Of a stretch of 64,000 nt of DNA, positions 18,396-26,937 are shown piece by piece. This stretch comes from Pseudomonas sp. GCEP-101 (GTDB lineage Bacteria; Pseudomonadota; Gammaproteobacteria; Pseudomonadales; Pseudomonadaceae). Made by a program: the position numbers and the translations under genes. The stretch spans positions 5,402,965 to 5,466,964 of the forward strand of contig NZ_CP104011.1 in the NCBI RefSeq assembly GCF_025133575.1, written 5' to 3'. The notes under the pieces were generated by a model. That model had not been told where the DNA came from. It ran no database searches and saw only the letters and a program-made list of their open reading frames with translations. Position 1 is the stretch's first letter; each line of letters begins with the position of its first letter.

Positions 18396-18812
18396 TCATC
18401 GCAGGCTCAGGGTAACGGCAATGTTGCCGCGCAGCGCTTTCGAATAGGGACAGCTGTGCCGCGCCGCGTCCACCAGGCACTGCGCCAGTTCCGCTTCCAG
18501 CCCAGGCAGTTCGATGGCCAGATGCGCGCGCAGGAAGAAGCCGTGCTCGCCATGCATCAGGTCCACCTCGGCGTCCACCGCTGCATCCGGAGGGAAATCC
18601 AGCTTGCGCGCATGGGCCGCGTGGCGCAGCGCGCCGATGAAACAGGCGGACCACCCCGCGGCGAACAACTGCTCGGGGTTACTGCCCTGCCCTGGCGCCC
18701 CGGGCGGCGTCAGGCGAAGCTGCAAGCGACCGTCGTTACTGCGTGCTTCGCCATCGCGGCCACCTCGGGTGCGCACGCGGGCGGTGTAGAGAACCTTCTC
18801 GATCGACTGCAT
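18396..18812 (-). CDS. ohr: Ohr-type organic hydroperoxide reductase
   Basis: OsmC/Ohr-family thiol peroxidase of 138 residues, typical of Ohr. The peroxidatic Cys is about 57 in NPEQLFAAGWSACFIGAL and the resolving Cys about 121 in RHSCPYSKALRGN. The N-terminal KVLYTARVRTRGGRDGEA segment is also Ohr-like. It reduces organic and lipid hydroperoxides in the cytoplasm using lipoylated partners (family knowledge). I use the ATG at 18812; GTG 18821 is an in-frame alternative. The usual MarR-type OhrR gene is absent next to it. Instead it follows a small sigma-region-2-like gene by 26 bp on the same strand. Confidence 0.9.
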   Translation of the reverse strand: MQSIEKVLYTARVRTRGGRDGEARSNDGRLQLRLTPPGAPGQGSNPEQLFAAGWSACFIGALRHAAHARKLDFPPDAAVDAEVDLMHGEHGFFLRAHLAIELPGLEAELAQCLVDAARHSCPYSKALRGNIAVTLSLR

Positions 18813-18838
18813 CGGTACCACATCCTGACAGCGTGAAA

Positions 18839-19228
18839 TCAGTGCGCGGCGGCGGTGCGCCTGCGTCGCGCGGGCGTATTCGCCGGACTCGCAGGCGGAG
18901 CCTCGGCGTGCAGCGCACTGCGGTAGGCGCCCAGTTCCTGGCGGGCCAGCTCCAGCAGCCAGGCACGGAAGGGAACAGCCGGGTCGAAGGCTGCGCGCTG
19001 CCGCTCAACCTGGCGCAAGGTGGCGCGAACCAGATCGCCCATGGCCGGTTGGCCGATGCGTCCGGCCTGCACCTGGCCCTCGAAGAAGGCGACGAGCAGC
19101 GGCAGCACCGCCATATACAGCTGTCGCGAGGCGATGCCCGCCGGCTCGCCGGTGCCAAGGAGCAACGCACCGAACTCCGCATTGCTGCGCCGCCCCGCCA
19201 GATTCATGCAGCCGTCATGCTGGGTCAT
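18839..19228 (-). CDS. Small protein resembling sigma-70 region 2 only
   Basis: A 129-residue protein whose middle (about residues 66-105: GDLVRATLRQVERQRAAFDP, then PFRAWLLELARQELGAYR) resembles region 2 of ECF sigma factors, where an F-x-PW-FRAWL-x-IAR segment contacts core polymerase and the -10 element. No region 4 helix-turn-helix follows; the C-terminus is a basic Pro/Ala tail (ANTPARRRRTAAAH). It lies immediately upstream of ohr on the same strand. It may be a truncated or divergent sigma-like regulator, but the assignment rests on motif resemblance and could be coincidental helical similarity. Confidence 0.6.
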   Translation of the reverse strand: MTQHDGCMNLAGRRSNAEFGALLLGTGEPAGIASRQLYMAVLPLLVAFFEGQVQAGRIGQPAMGDLVRATLRQVERQRAAFDPAVPFRAWLLELARQELGAYRSALHAEAPPASPANTPARRRRTAAAH

Positions 19229-19348
19229 GGAGGCCTCCCTGGTTAGCCAATGACTCCCGGCTGCCAGCGTGGCAAGGAGCGTGCAATCGGGCCAGTTATC
19301 TGCTGTTAGCTCTTGTTAGCTGGCCCCCAGGGGCTACCGGCAGCGCAC

Positions 19349-19378
19349 AAAAAACCCGAGCGAGGCTCGGGTTTCGTG
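19349..19378 (-). terminator. Rho-independent terminator of creatininase-family gene
   Basis: An AACCCGAG/CTCGGGTT stem with a five-base loop, followed on the minus strand by a run of T (plus-strand AAAAAA at about 19349-19354). It lies 26-55 bp past the stop at 19404 and ends that minus-strand transcript before the sigma-like/ohr pair. Confidence 0.85.
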
Positions 19379-19403
19379 AAGGGCAACGCTGCGGCGGTAG
19401 CAC

Positions 19404-20153
19404 TCAGAACGGCGACAGTTCACCGCTGAAGGCCTCGACCGCCTGCACCAGTCCCTGGGCGGCCAGCATCACCAGTTCGCGCCCCTTTTCCGGCGTGGCG
19501 AGGCCGGGATCGGAGCCCATGCGGCCGTCCGGATGGCGCGCGCGAAAATCCGCCGCCTCGCGAATCGGCCCCCAGTTGGCGATCGCCGGCGAGTATTCGG
19601 CCGACTTGATGTGCTGCGGGTAGGCCCACTGGGTGACGGCGATCTCCGACGGCGTGGCGTGAATACCGTGGCCCTTGGGGAACTGCCGGTTGGCCAGCTC
19701 GCCGACACCTTCCAGGTCCCACCAGTTGCACAGCTTCAGGGCGAACCCCGCCGGGCGCCGGGCGAAGCTGGCCTGGGCGTAGAGTTCGGAGAACGCCGCC
19801 TCGATGGACGCCACGTTGCCGCCATGGCCATTGAGGAACAGGATCTTCTCGAAACCATGGGCGGCCAGGGAATTCACCCAGTCGCAGATGGCGGCGATGA
19901 AGGTCGAGGGGCGCAGCGTAATGGTGCCGGGGAAGCCCAGGTGGTGTTGCGCCATGCCAATATTGAACGTCGGCGCGATGAGGATATCGGCCGATTTCTG
20001 CGCTTCGTGGGCGATGATTTCAGGGCACATCCAGTCCGTACCCAACAGGCCGATGGGACCGTGCTGCTCGTTGGAGCCGATGGGTATGACGATGGTCCGG
20101 CTGCGACCAAGAAACTGCTCGATTTCGGACCAGGTGCACAGGGGAAGGAGCAT
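19404..20153 (-). CDS. Creatininase-family amidohydrolase
   Basis: A 249-residue member of the creatininase/creatinine amidohydrolase family of metal-dependent hydrolases. Conserved metal-site motifs are visible: IPIGSNEQHGPIGLLGTD near the N-terminus (Glu and His ligands), LFLNGHGGN in the middle, and KGHGIHATPSEIA. The family also includes MftE- and FAPy-deformylase-type enzymes, so creatinine is not assured as substrate. It stands alone, with a clear terminator downstream and a REP-rich gap upstream. The start has GAGG about eight bases ahead. Confidence 0.88.
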   Translation of the reverse strand: MLLPLCTWSEIEQFLGRSRTIVIPIGSNEQHGPIGLLGTDWMCPEIIAHEAQKSADILIAPTFNIGMAQHHLGFPGTITLRPSTFIAAICDWVNSLAAHGFEKILFLNGHGGNVASIEAAFSELYAQASFARRPAGFALKLCNWWDLEGVGELANRQFPKGHGIHATPSEIAVTQWAYPQHIKSAEYSPAIANWGPIREAADFRARHPDGRMGSDPGLATPEKGRELVMLAAQGLVQAVEAFSGELSPF

Positions 20154-20347
20154 GGGAGACCTCGCGATTCGACGGGTTCGCCTTGGGGGATGAGCGTGCG
20201 GCGCGCGCTCGGGCTGCGGGGCTCTCGGAGCGGTGGCCGGGTTGCCCGTGGCGGGAATGACACCACGGCCTGCGCGCTGAGGGACATTGCACCATGGTGT
20301 CTATCGGGACTGCGGCGCCCTTGGTCAACGGCGGACCGTGTCCGCCG

Positions 20348-20469
20348 TTCGCGGGCATGGCCCGCTCCTACAGGCGCACCGTGCTCCGTGGCCATGCCTG
20401 CCCACCGTCGCCGTTCACGAGCTCGCTCCTACGCTGCCCGGCGGGCGTAGGAGCGGCCCCCGTCCGCGA
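20348..20469. repeat. Cluster of three REP-type palindrome copies
   Basis: The intergenic stretch 20154-20507 holds no gene but carries three REP-type units: TTCGCGGGCATGGCCCGCTC from 20348, a degenerate CACGAGCTCGCTCCTAC ending at 20432, and an oppositely oriented GTAGGAGCGGCCCC from 20447. It also has a CACCATGGTG palindrome near 20290. The unit resembles those at 7414 and 23410. Confidence 0.82.
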
Positions 20470-20507
20470 TAGCTCCGTCCCCCCGCATGACGTACAGGCA
20501 TCCGCGC

Positions 20508-21395
20508 TTACAGCGTCTTCGGCCTGATCGAATACAACCCCGCCAGCAGGATCAGCAACGCGCCGGTGAGGCTCCAGAGACCCGGCGCCTCGCCGAAGAC
20601 GATGACACCAATCAACGTGGCGAAGGCCAGCAGCGAGTAGTTGAACGGCTGCAGCGTGGAGGCCTGGGCGTACTTCAGCGCCTGGATCAGCAGCAGTTGG
20701 GCGATCACTCCGGAGACTGCGACGATGGACATCAGCACGGCCTCGCGGGGCGTGGGCATCACCCACGCGGGCAGCCCGGCGCCGGTGGCTGCGACGGCGC
20801 CGACCACGGCCATGTACAGCGTGGTGGTGGCGAAGGAATCGGTCTGGCCGATGCGTCGCGAGAGGATGTTGAAGAAGGCGAAAGTCAGCGCCGCCGCCAG
20901 CGGGATCAGCGCCGCGGGCTGGAACACGCCCAGGCCGGGGCGCAGGATGAACAACGTGCCAGCGAATCCCACTGCGGCCGCCAGCCACTGCCGCCCGGCC
21001 ATTCGCTCGCCGAGGAACGCACGCGCCAGGCCCAGCGTCATCAACGGGAAGACGGCGTAGAGCGCGTGGGTTTCGGCCAGCCCGAGGTAGCGCAGGGCCA
21101 GGCCGAAGAGTGCGATCTCGCCCACCCCCAGCACGGCGCGGACCACCTGTTGCCACGGGCTGGCGCTGCGGCTGGCCGCCCGCACGCCGCCGCGGGAGCG
21201 GCAGACGATGAGCGCGAAGAGCACGAATACCCAGTAGCGCACCATCACCAGCTCGGCTACCGGCAGGTGGCGGACCAGCACCTTGGTGATGCCGTCCTGG
21301 CAGGCGAAGATGAGCATCGACAGCAGGCACAGGGCGATGCCCAGCCGTGGGTTGTGGGCAGCGGCCAGCGGGGCGGCCGTGGACTTGCGGGTCAT
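20508..21395 (-). CDS. EamA/DMT-family transporter
   Basis: A 295-residue inner-membrane permease with ten hydrophobic helices in two EamA repeats; the first helix reads LCLLSMLIFACQDGITKVLV and the second repeat ends SLTGALLILLAGLYSIRP. This group exports amino acids, riboflavin-like metabolites or toxic compounds; the substrate is unknown. The start at 21395 is placed where similarity begins; upstream in-frame codons encode an Arg/Pro-rich stretch that looks non-coding. It is divergent from the two LysR genes that start at 21584, which are the likeliest regulators. Confidence 0.9.
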   Translation of the reverse strand: MTRKSTAAPLAAAHNPRLGIALCLLSMLIFACQDGITKVLVRHLPVAELVMVRYWVFVLFALIVCRSRGGVRAASRSASPWQQVVRAVLGVGEIALFGLALRYLGLAETHALYAVFPLMTLGLARAFLGERMAGRQWLAAAVGFAGTLFILRPGLGVFQPAALIPLAAALTFAFFNILSRRIGQTDSFATTTLYMAVVGAVAATGAGLPAWVMPTPREAVLMSIVAVSGVIAQLLLIQALKYAQASTLQPFNYSLLAFATLIGVIVFGEAPGLWSLTGALLILLAGLYSIRPKTL

Positions 21396-21583
21396 GGAGG
21401 AAGGCTCTTGGCGGTGGCGGCCCCGCGGCGGGCGCCTGCTGCGCTTGTGCCGCAGAGGCCGGGCGGGGTCAAGCCGCACGGCGCTGGCAAGCACGCCGAT
21501 GTCGCCTGCACGCCGCGGCACTTCATTCCTGCGCGGCTTCCCTCTACAGTCTGGCGATCCGCTCAAGGCGACAACGGTGACCC

Positions 21584-22495
21584 ATGGACAGGTTTCAGGA
21601 AATGACGGTGCTGCTGGCGGTGGCCGAAGCCGGCAGCTTTGCCGCCGGCGCCAAGCAACTGGGCCTGTCGCCGCCCAGCGTGACCCGCGCCATCGCCGCG
21701 CTGGAGCAGCGCCTGGGCACCCTGTTGCTGGCGCGCAGCACCCGCAGCGTGCGGCTCACCGACGCCGGCCAGCGCTACGTGGAGGATTGCCGGCGCATCC
21801 TGCAGGAGCTGCAGGACGCCGAGGAGCTGGCCTCGGGCAGTGCCTTGCGCCCGCGCGGCAACCTCACGGTGACTGCCCCGGTGCTGTTCGGCGAGCTGTA
21901 CCTCATCCCGCTGATCGCCAGCTACCTGGAGGCCCACACCGAGGTCACGGTCAACGCGGTGCTGGTGGACCGCGTGGTGAACATGCTCGACGAAGGCATC
22001 GACGTTGCCGTGCGCATCGGCCAGTTGCCCGAAGGCAGCCTGACCGCGCTGAAGGTCGGCGAAATCCGCCCGGTGGTCTGCGCCGCCCCTGACTTCCTCG
22101 ACCGCCACGGCCGCCCGCAGCACCCCAACGAGCTGCTCGACGCGCCGATCGTCATGGCCGCCACCAGCGTGCTGATGACCCATTGGCAGTTCATCACCCC
22201 GGAAGGACCGCTGACGCTGCGCCCGCCGTCGCGCTTCGTGGTCAGCTCGAACAACGCCGCGCTCCATGCCGCGCGCCTGGGCGGCGGCTTTACCCGCGTG
22301 CTGTCCTACCAGGCTGCCGAGGCGGTGGCACGGGGCGAGCTGGAGATCGTCCTCGCTGATTTCTCCACGGCGCCGCTGCCGATCCACCTGCTCTACCAGG
22401 ACGGTGCCCGGCTGCCGGCCAAGGTGCGCAGCTTCGTCGCCCATTGCGCGGAACGCCTGCGCGCCGATACCGCCCTGCAGGTCGCCAACCGGTGA
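21584..22495 (+). CDS. LysR-family transcriptional regulator (first of an overlapping pair)
   Basis: A 303-residue LysR regulator: helix-turn-helix at about 1-60 (MTVLLAVAEAGSFAAGAKQL, LGLSPPSVTRAIAALEQRLG) followed by a substrate-binding domain with the usual VRIGQLP and RPVVCAAPDFL segments. It belongs to the common Pseudomonas group with short, well-conserved effector domains. It is divergent from the DMT transporter and overlaps the next LysR gene by GTGA, so the two are translated from one message. Confidence 0.94.
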   Translation: MDRFQEMTVLLAVAEAGSFAAGAKQLGLSPPSVTRAIAALEQRLGTLLLARSTRSVRLTDAGQRYVEDCRRILQELQDAEELASGSALRPRGNLTVTAPVLFGELYLIPLIASYLEAHTEVTVNAVLVDRVVNMLDEGIDVAVRIGQLPEGSLTALKVGEIRPVVCAAPDFLDRHGRPQHPNELLDAPIVMAATSVLMTHWQFITPEGPLTLRPPSRFVVSSNNAALHAARLGGGFTRVLSYQAAEAVARGELEIVLADFSTAPLPIHLLYQDGARLPAKVRSFVAHCAERLRADTALQVANR

Positions 22496-23394
22496 GCCGC
22501 TACCGGGAAATGCAAGCGTTCGACGCTGTCGCCCGCGCCGGTAGCCTGGCCGGGGGTGCGCGGCTGCTTGGGCTGTCCACCGCAACGGCGATGCGCCTGG
22601 TCGCCGCGCTGGAGGCGCGCCTGCACGGCGAGCTGCTGCAGCGCGGCCCACGCGGGGTGGCGTTGAGCGCCAGCGGCGAGACCTTCGCCGCCAGCTGCCG
22701 GCAGATTCTCGCCGGCATCGAGGAGGTCGAAGGCTCGCTCGGCGGCCTGCAGGCGCACCCCGCCGGGCAGTTGAACCTGACGCTGCCGCTGCTGATGGGC
22801 GACCGCATCTTCGCCCCCATCGCGCTGGACTACCTGGCCGCCTTTCCGGATGTGCGCGTGGTCAGCCACCACCGGGAAGACCTGCCGCGCCTGCTGGAGG
22901 ACGGCATCGATGTCGCCCTGGTGATCGGCGCGCTGCCCGACTCCTCCGGCTTCGCCCTGCCGGTGGGCAGCGTGCGCCCGGTGGTCTGCGCAGCGCCCGG
23001 CTACCTCGCACGCCATGGCGTGCCGCTGGCGCCGGAGGACCTCAAGGCGCACCGCATCATCGTTGCCGGCAGCCAGGGCGCGGTCAGCGAATGGCGCTTC
23101 CGCCACCAGGGCGCGCCACGCTCGGTGCGCCTTGCGCCGCGCCTGACCTGCAGTACCACCCACGGAGCGATCCGCGCCGCCAGCCTGGGGCTGGGGCTCA
23201 CCCGCTGCATGAGCCACGAGGCCCATGGCGAACTGAGCAGCGGGCGCCTGCAGCTGGTGTTGCAGGACTATGCAGCGCCGGGTTTGCCCGTGCAGCTGAT
23301 CTACCGCGAAGGCCGTCGCGCGGCGGCGCGGGTGCGCAGCTTCCTCGACTTTGTCGTGCCGCGCCTGCGGGCGCACCCGGCGCTGCGCGGGTAA
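22492..23394 (+). CDS. LysR-family transcriptional regulator (second of an overlapping pair)
   Basis: A 300-residue LysR paralogue of the gene just upstream, with the same order: MQAFDAVARAGSLAGGARLL, then STATAMRLVAALEARLHGEL, then an effector domain with VALVIGALP and RPVVCAAPGYL. I use GTG 22492, whose GTGA overlaps the preceding stop; the frame is open 16 codons further back inside the other gene. Two adjacent, overlapping LysR paralogues probably arose by tandem duplication and could form heteromers. The last 36 codons are copied again downstream. Confidence 0.92.
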   Translation: MSRYREMQAFDAVARAGSLAGGARLLGLSTATAMRLVAALEARLHGELLQRGPRGVALSASGETFAASCRQILAGIEEVEGSLGGLQAHPAGQLNLTLPLLMGDRIFAPIALDYLAAFPDVRVVSHHREDLPRLLEDGIDVALVIGALPDSSGFALPVGSVRPVVCAAPGYLARHGVPLAPEDLKAHRIIVAGSQGAVSEWRFRHQGAPRSVRLAPRLTCSTTHGAIRAASLGLGLTRCMSHEAHGELSSGRLQLVLQDYAAPGLPVQLIYREGRRAAARVRSFLDFVVPRLRAHPALRG

Positions 23395-23795
23395 ACCTGA
23401 ACCCCGCCGCTCGGGCCGTCGCAGGCATGGCCAGCTCCTACAGGCCCCACCCCGCCATTCCCCTGTAGGAGCGGGCCACGCCCGCGACCCGCCAGCAGAG
23501 CCGGCGCCATCCGCGCGCCCCACCGGTAACGCCGGCGCCCATGAGTTCGCGAGCAAGCTCGCTCCTACTTCGCCCGTGCAGCTGATCTACCGCGAAGGCC
23601 GTCGCGCGGCGGCGCGGGTGCGCAGCTTCCTCGATTTTGTCGTGCCGCGCCTGCGGGCGCACCCGGCGTTGCGTGGGTAAACCTGGACCCCGCCGCCCGG
23701 GCCGTCGCAGGCATGGCCAGCTCCTACAGGCCCCACCCCGCCATTCCCCTGTAGGAGCGGGCCACGCCCGCGACCCGCTGGCAGAGCCGGCGCCC
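23286..23795. repeat. Tandem duplication, two ~224-bp copies at 286-bp offset
   Basis: Bases 23286-23509 recur nearly exactly at 23572-23795. Each copy holds the last 36 codons of the second LysR gene and then an inverted REP pair (GGCATGGCCAGCTCCTACAG ... CCTGTAGGAGCGGGCC). A separate REP unit, TTCGCGAGCAAGCTCGCTCC, sits in the spacer at about 23545. The few differences (for example GACTTT versus GATTTT) point to a recent event. The gap 23395-23975 is otherwise without a gene. Confidence 0.95.
23573..23680 (+). pseudogene. Duplicated C-terminal fragment of LysR gene
   Basis: A 35-codon copy of the end of the upstream LysR gene, from PVQLIYREGRR to HPALRG plus stop, identical at protein level to residues 266-300. 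It has no start codon or DNA-binding part, so it is a by-product of the tandem duplication and is not expected to be expressed. Confidence 0.9.
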
Positions 23796-23975
23796 ATAGG
23801 GTTCGCGGCCCACACCGGCAGCCTCCAACCCATTCTTCCGCATTCTGAAACGCTGGATTGCCCGCCCTGGCGATTCTGCGCGCCGGCCAACGGGCGCAGC
23901 ATGCGTCCATCAGCTCGAGCAACCCACCCCGGCCCTCTCGCGCTGCCTCCCCACTCACGACAAGGAATCACCGTC

Positions 23976-24599
23976 ATGTCCCACCCCATCAAACTCTTCC
24001 GCCACCCGCTGTCCGGCCACGCCCACCGCGTCGAGCTGATGCTCTCGCTGCTGCAGCTGCCCGCCGAACTGATCTCCGTCGACCTCGCCAAGGGCGCCCA
24101 CAAACATCCGGACTTCCTCGCCCTGAACCCCTTCGGCCAGGTGCCGGTGATCGACGACGACGGCGTCATCGTTGCCGACTCCAACGCCATCCTGGTGTAC
24201 CTGGCGAAGAAGTACGGCAACGGCCGCTGGCTGCCGGAGGACCCGGTCGGCGCCGCCCGTGTGCAACGCTGGCTCTCGGTGGCCGCCGGGCAGGTCGCCT
24301 TCGGCCCCGCTGCCGCACGGCTGATCACCGTGTTCGGCGCGGCGTTCAATCCGCAGGAAGTCATCACCCGCGCCCACACCCTGTTCCAGGTGATGGAACG
24401 CGAACTGGCGAAGACCCCCTTCCTGGCCGGCCAGGAGGCGACCATCGCCGACGTGTCCAACTACTCCTACATTTCCCATGCGCCGGAGGGCAATGTTTCC
24501 CTGCAGGATTACCCCAACCTGCGCGCCTGGCTGGCCCGCGTGGAAGCCCTGCCGCACTTCGTGCCGATGCAGCGCACCACCATCGGCCTGCAAGCCTGA
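23976..24599 (+). CDS. Glutathione S-transferase family protein
   Basis: A 207-residue GST. The thioredoxin-like domain opens MSHPIKLFRHPLSGHAHRVE with the catalytic Ser/His region, contains the cis-Pro signature FGQVPVIDDDG and the glutathione gamma-Glu contact ADSNAILVYLAKKY. The helical domain carries the late motif TIADVSNYSYI. It is preceded by AAGGAA. The flavoprotein fusion gene follows by 55 bp on the same strand, suggesting joint expression, perhaps in electrophile or oxidative stress (inference). Confidence 0.92.
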   Translation: MSHPIKLFRHPLSGHAHRVELMLSLLQLPAELISVDLAKGAHKHPDFLALNPFGQVPVIDDDGVIVADSNAILVYLAKKYGNGRWLPEDPVGAARVQRWLSVAAGQVAFGPAAARLITVFGAAFNPQEVITRAHTLFQVMERELAKTPFLAGQEATIADVSNYSYISHAPEGNVSLQDYPNLRAWLARVEALPHFVPMQRTTIGLQA

Positions 24600-24654
24600 T
24601 GCAACCCGTGCTGCCGGGGTGACCCGGCAGCCCTCTCGTCGCGAGGTGAGCGCC

Positions 24655-26691
24655 ATGTTCCAGTTGCCCAAACACCGCACCTCCCCCTGGCACGCCGGCG
24701 AGAAGGCCGTCCAGGAGCGCGTCGGCGTCGCCGAGCGCATGGAAGTCCACGGCCAGAAGGTCATCCGCGACTACATGCCCGACCAGCACCGCGAGTTCTA
24801 TCACCAGTTGCCCTTCATCATCGCCGGCGCCGTGGATGACCAGGGGCGGCCCTGGGCGACCCTGCTCGAAGGCGCGGAAGGCTTCGTCACCTCGCCGGAC
24901 CCGAAAAGCCTGCTGCTGGACAGCGTGCCCGACAGCCAGGACCCGGCCGCCAGCGGCCTGCAAGCCGGCAACCCCATCGGCCTGCTGGGCATCGAACTGC
25001 ACACCCGCCGGCGCAACCGCATGAACGGCATCCTCCGCGAAGTGGATGGCGGCCGGCTGGCGGTGGCTGTCGAGCACTCCTTCGGCAATTGCCCGCAGTA
25101 CATCCAGAAGCGCGAGTGGAGCCGCGACGAGCAGCGCTACAGCCAGCGTGCCCCACGCCAGGACTTCAAGGCACTGAACGATGAACTGGCGGCGATCATC
25201 GGCAACGCCGACACCTTCTTCGTCGCCAGCTACGTGCAGCACGAGGACGGCGAACGCTCGGTGGACGTTTCCCATCGCGGCGGCCGCCCAGGTTTCGTGC
25301 GGGTCGAGGGCAATCGGCTGACCATCCCCGACTACGCCGGCAACCTGCACTTCAACACCCTCGGCAACCTGCAGGCCAATCCGCAGGCCGGGATGTTGTT
25401 CGTCGACTTCGAGAGCGGCGACGTGCTGCAGGTCCATGGCCGCACCGAGATTCTCTTCGACAGCCCACTGCTGACCGCCTTCGAAGGCGCCGAGCGCCTG
25501 TGGACGCTGGAGGTGCAGCACGCCGTCCTGCGCCGCAGCGCCCTGGCGCTGCGCTGGAGCTTCCGCGAATACTCGCCCACCAGCCTGATGACCGGCACCT
25601 GGGCCGAAGCCGACGCCACGTTGCGCGAGCGCGAGCAGCGCCAGCAATGGCAGGACTGGCAGGTGCTGCGTGTGGAGCGTGAGAGCGAGGACATCCGGTC
25701 CTTCTACCTGCAACCGCCAACCGGCGTTGCCGTGGACTTCGCACCGGGGCAACACCTGCCCATACGCCTGGCCACTGGCGAGCAACCGCTGATCCGCACC
25801 TACAGCCTGTCCAGCGCGCCGTCGGATGGCGAGCTGCGCATCAGCGTCAAGGCCCAGGGCCCGGCGTCGCGCCACCTGCATGAGCAGGTCCGGGTGGGCG
25901 ACCACCTGCAGGTGCGCGCGCCCATGGGCAGCTTCACCCTCAAGCGCGGCAGCGCACGCCCGGTGGTACTGATCGGCGCCGGGGTGGGCATCACGCCGCT
26001 GCTCTCGATGCTGCGCGAACTGGCAGCGGGACCGGCCCGGCGGGTTCATCTGTTCCAGTCCGCCCGGACGCTGGGCCAGTTGCCGTTCCAACGGGAGATC
26101 GCCGAACTGCGCCAGCGCGCGCCGCACCTGCAAATCCACCGCGCGCTCAGCCGCCCGGAGGACAGCGCCGTGCTCGGCGTTGACTTCGAACAGCAGGGGC
26201 GCCTGGACATCGAGGCGATCAGGACGCGGCTGCCGCTGGACGACTACGACTTCTACGTCTGCGGTCCCGGTGAATTCACCCAGGCGATCTATGACGGCCT
26301 GCGCGGGCTGAACGTCGCCGACGGGCGCATCCATGCCGAAACCTTCGGCCCCTCGACACTCAAGCGCCGGGGTGACGGCTCCGCGCCGACCTGGGTGCAG
26401 CCGCCCCCCGCCACCGAACCGGTGCCGGTGTACTTCGCCGGCTCGGCCAAGGAAGCCCGCTGGAAGCCCGAAAGCGGCACGCTGCTGGAACTGGCCGAAG
26501 CCCGCGGCCTTGCGCCCGATTTCAGCTGCCGCGGCGGCTCCTGCGGCACCTGCAGGACGAAGATCGTCAGCGGCCAGGTGCACTACCCCAACCCGCCGGC
26601 GGAACTGCCCGAAGCCGGCAGCGCATTGATCTGCTGCGCCATCCCGGCGCAGGACGACGGCGGCGTGCAACCGCTGGTGCTGGACCTCTAG
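24655..26691 (+). CDS. PNPOx-like / ferredoxin-reductase / 2Fe-2S ferredoxin fusion protein
   Basis: A 678-residue three-part redox protein. Residues about 20-330 are a pyridoxamine-phosphate-oxidase-like FMN-binding domain (PFIIAGAVDDQGRPWATLLE). Residues about 345-580 are an FAD/NAD(P) reductase of the ferredoxin-reductase type, with the FAD motif IRTYSLSSAP and the nucleotide motif LIGAGVGITPLLSML. The C-terminus is a plant-type 2Fe-2S ferredoxin with Cys 625, 630 and 633 in SCRGGSCGTCRTK and a fourth Cys at 660/661. Electrons could flow NAD(P)H to FAD to 2Fe-2S, possibly to the FMN-type domain. Similar fusions are annotated as FAD-binding oxidoreductases or HmpX-like proteins; the acceptor is unknown. 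The start has GAGG upstream. Confidence 0.92.
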   Translation: MFQLPKHRTSPWHAGEKAVQERVGVAERMEVHGQKVIRDYMPDQHREFYHQLPFIIAGAVDDQGRPWATLLEGAEGFVTSPDPKSLLLDSVPDSQDPAASGLQAGNPIGLLGIELHTRRRNRMNGILREVDGGRLAVAVEHSFGNCPQYIQKREWSRDEQRYSQRAPRQDFKALNDELAAIIGNADTFFVASYVQHEDGERSVDVSHRGGRPGFVRVEGNRLTIPDYAGNLHFNTLGNLQANPQAGMLFVDFESGDVLQVHGRTEILFDSPLLTAFEGAERLWTLEVQHAVLRRSALALRWSFREYSPTSLMTGTWAEADATLREREQRQQWQDWQVLRVERESEDIRSFYLQPPTGVAVDFAPGQHLPIRLATGEQPLIRTYSLSSAPSDGELRISVKAQGPASRHLHEQVRVGDHLQVRAPMGSFTLKRGSARPVVLIGAGVGITPLLSMLRELAAGPARRVHLFQSARTLGQLPFQREIAELRQRAPHLQIHRALSRPEDSAVLGVDFEQQGRLDIEAIRTRLPLDDYDFYVCGPGEFTQAIYDGLRGLNVADGRIHAETFGPSTLKRRGDGSAPTWVQPPPATEPVPVYFAGSAKEARWKPESGTLLELAEARGLAPDFSCRGGSCGTCRTKIVSGQVHYPNPPAELPEAGSALICCAIPAQDDGGVQPLVLDL

Positions 26692-26702
26692 GGAGCGAAT
26701 CA

Positions 26703-26921
26703 ATGATGAATGCGCTGAACGCATTCGAAAGCGGGAGCAAGCGCTTCCCGCAGTGGGACGAGGAATTCGTCGAGTCAGCGGCACCGGCCTTCTGCGGGCC
26801 GAACGAGGCGGAAGTGGGCTTCCTGCTGCCGCAGTTGCTGTCGACGCCGGGTTGCCCGTCGCGCTCGCGCACCGTGGAGATCGGCGCGGCACTGCTGCGC
26901 TGGCTCAGGCGCGCCGCGTAA
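26703..26921 (+). CDS. Small hypothetical protein after flavoprotein
   Basis: A 72-residue ORF beginning 11 bp after the flavoprotein stop, preceded by GGGAGCG. The product (MMNALNAFESGSKRF, QWDEEFVESAAPAFCG, RTVEIGAALLRWLRRAA) has no recognised domain. Position, spacing and ribosome-binding site support translation as the last gene of the GST-flavoprotein unit; conservation cannot be judged here. Confidence 0.5.
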   Translation: MMNALNAFESGSKRFPQWDEEFVESAAPAFCGPNEAEVGFLLPQLLSTPGCPSRSRTVEIGAALLRWLRRAA

Positions 26922-26937
26922 CTCCAGAAGCCGGCCT

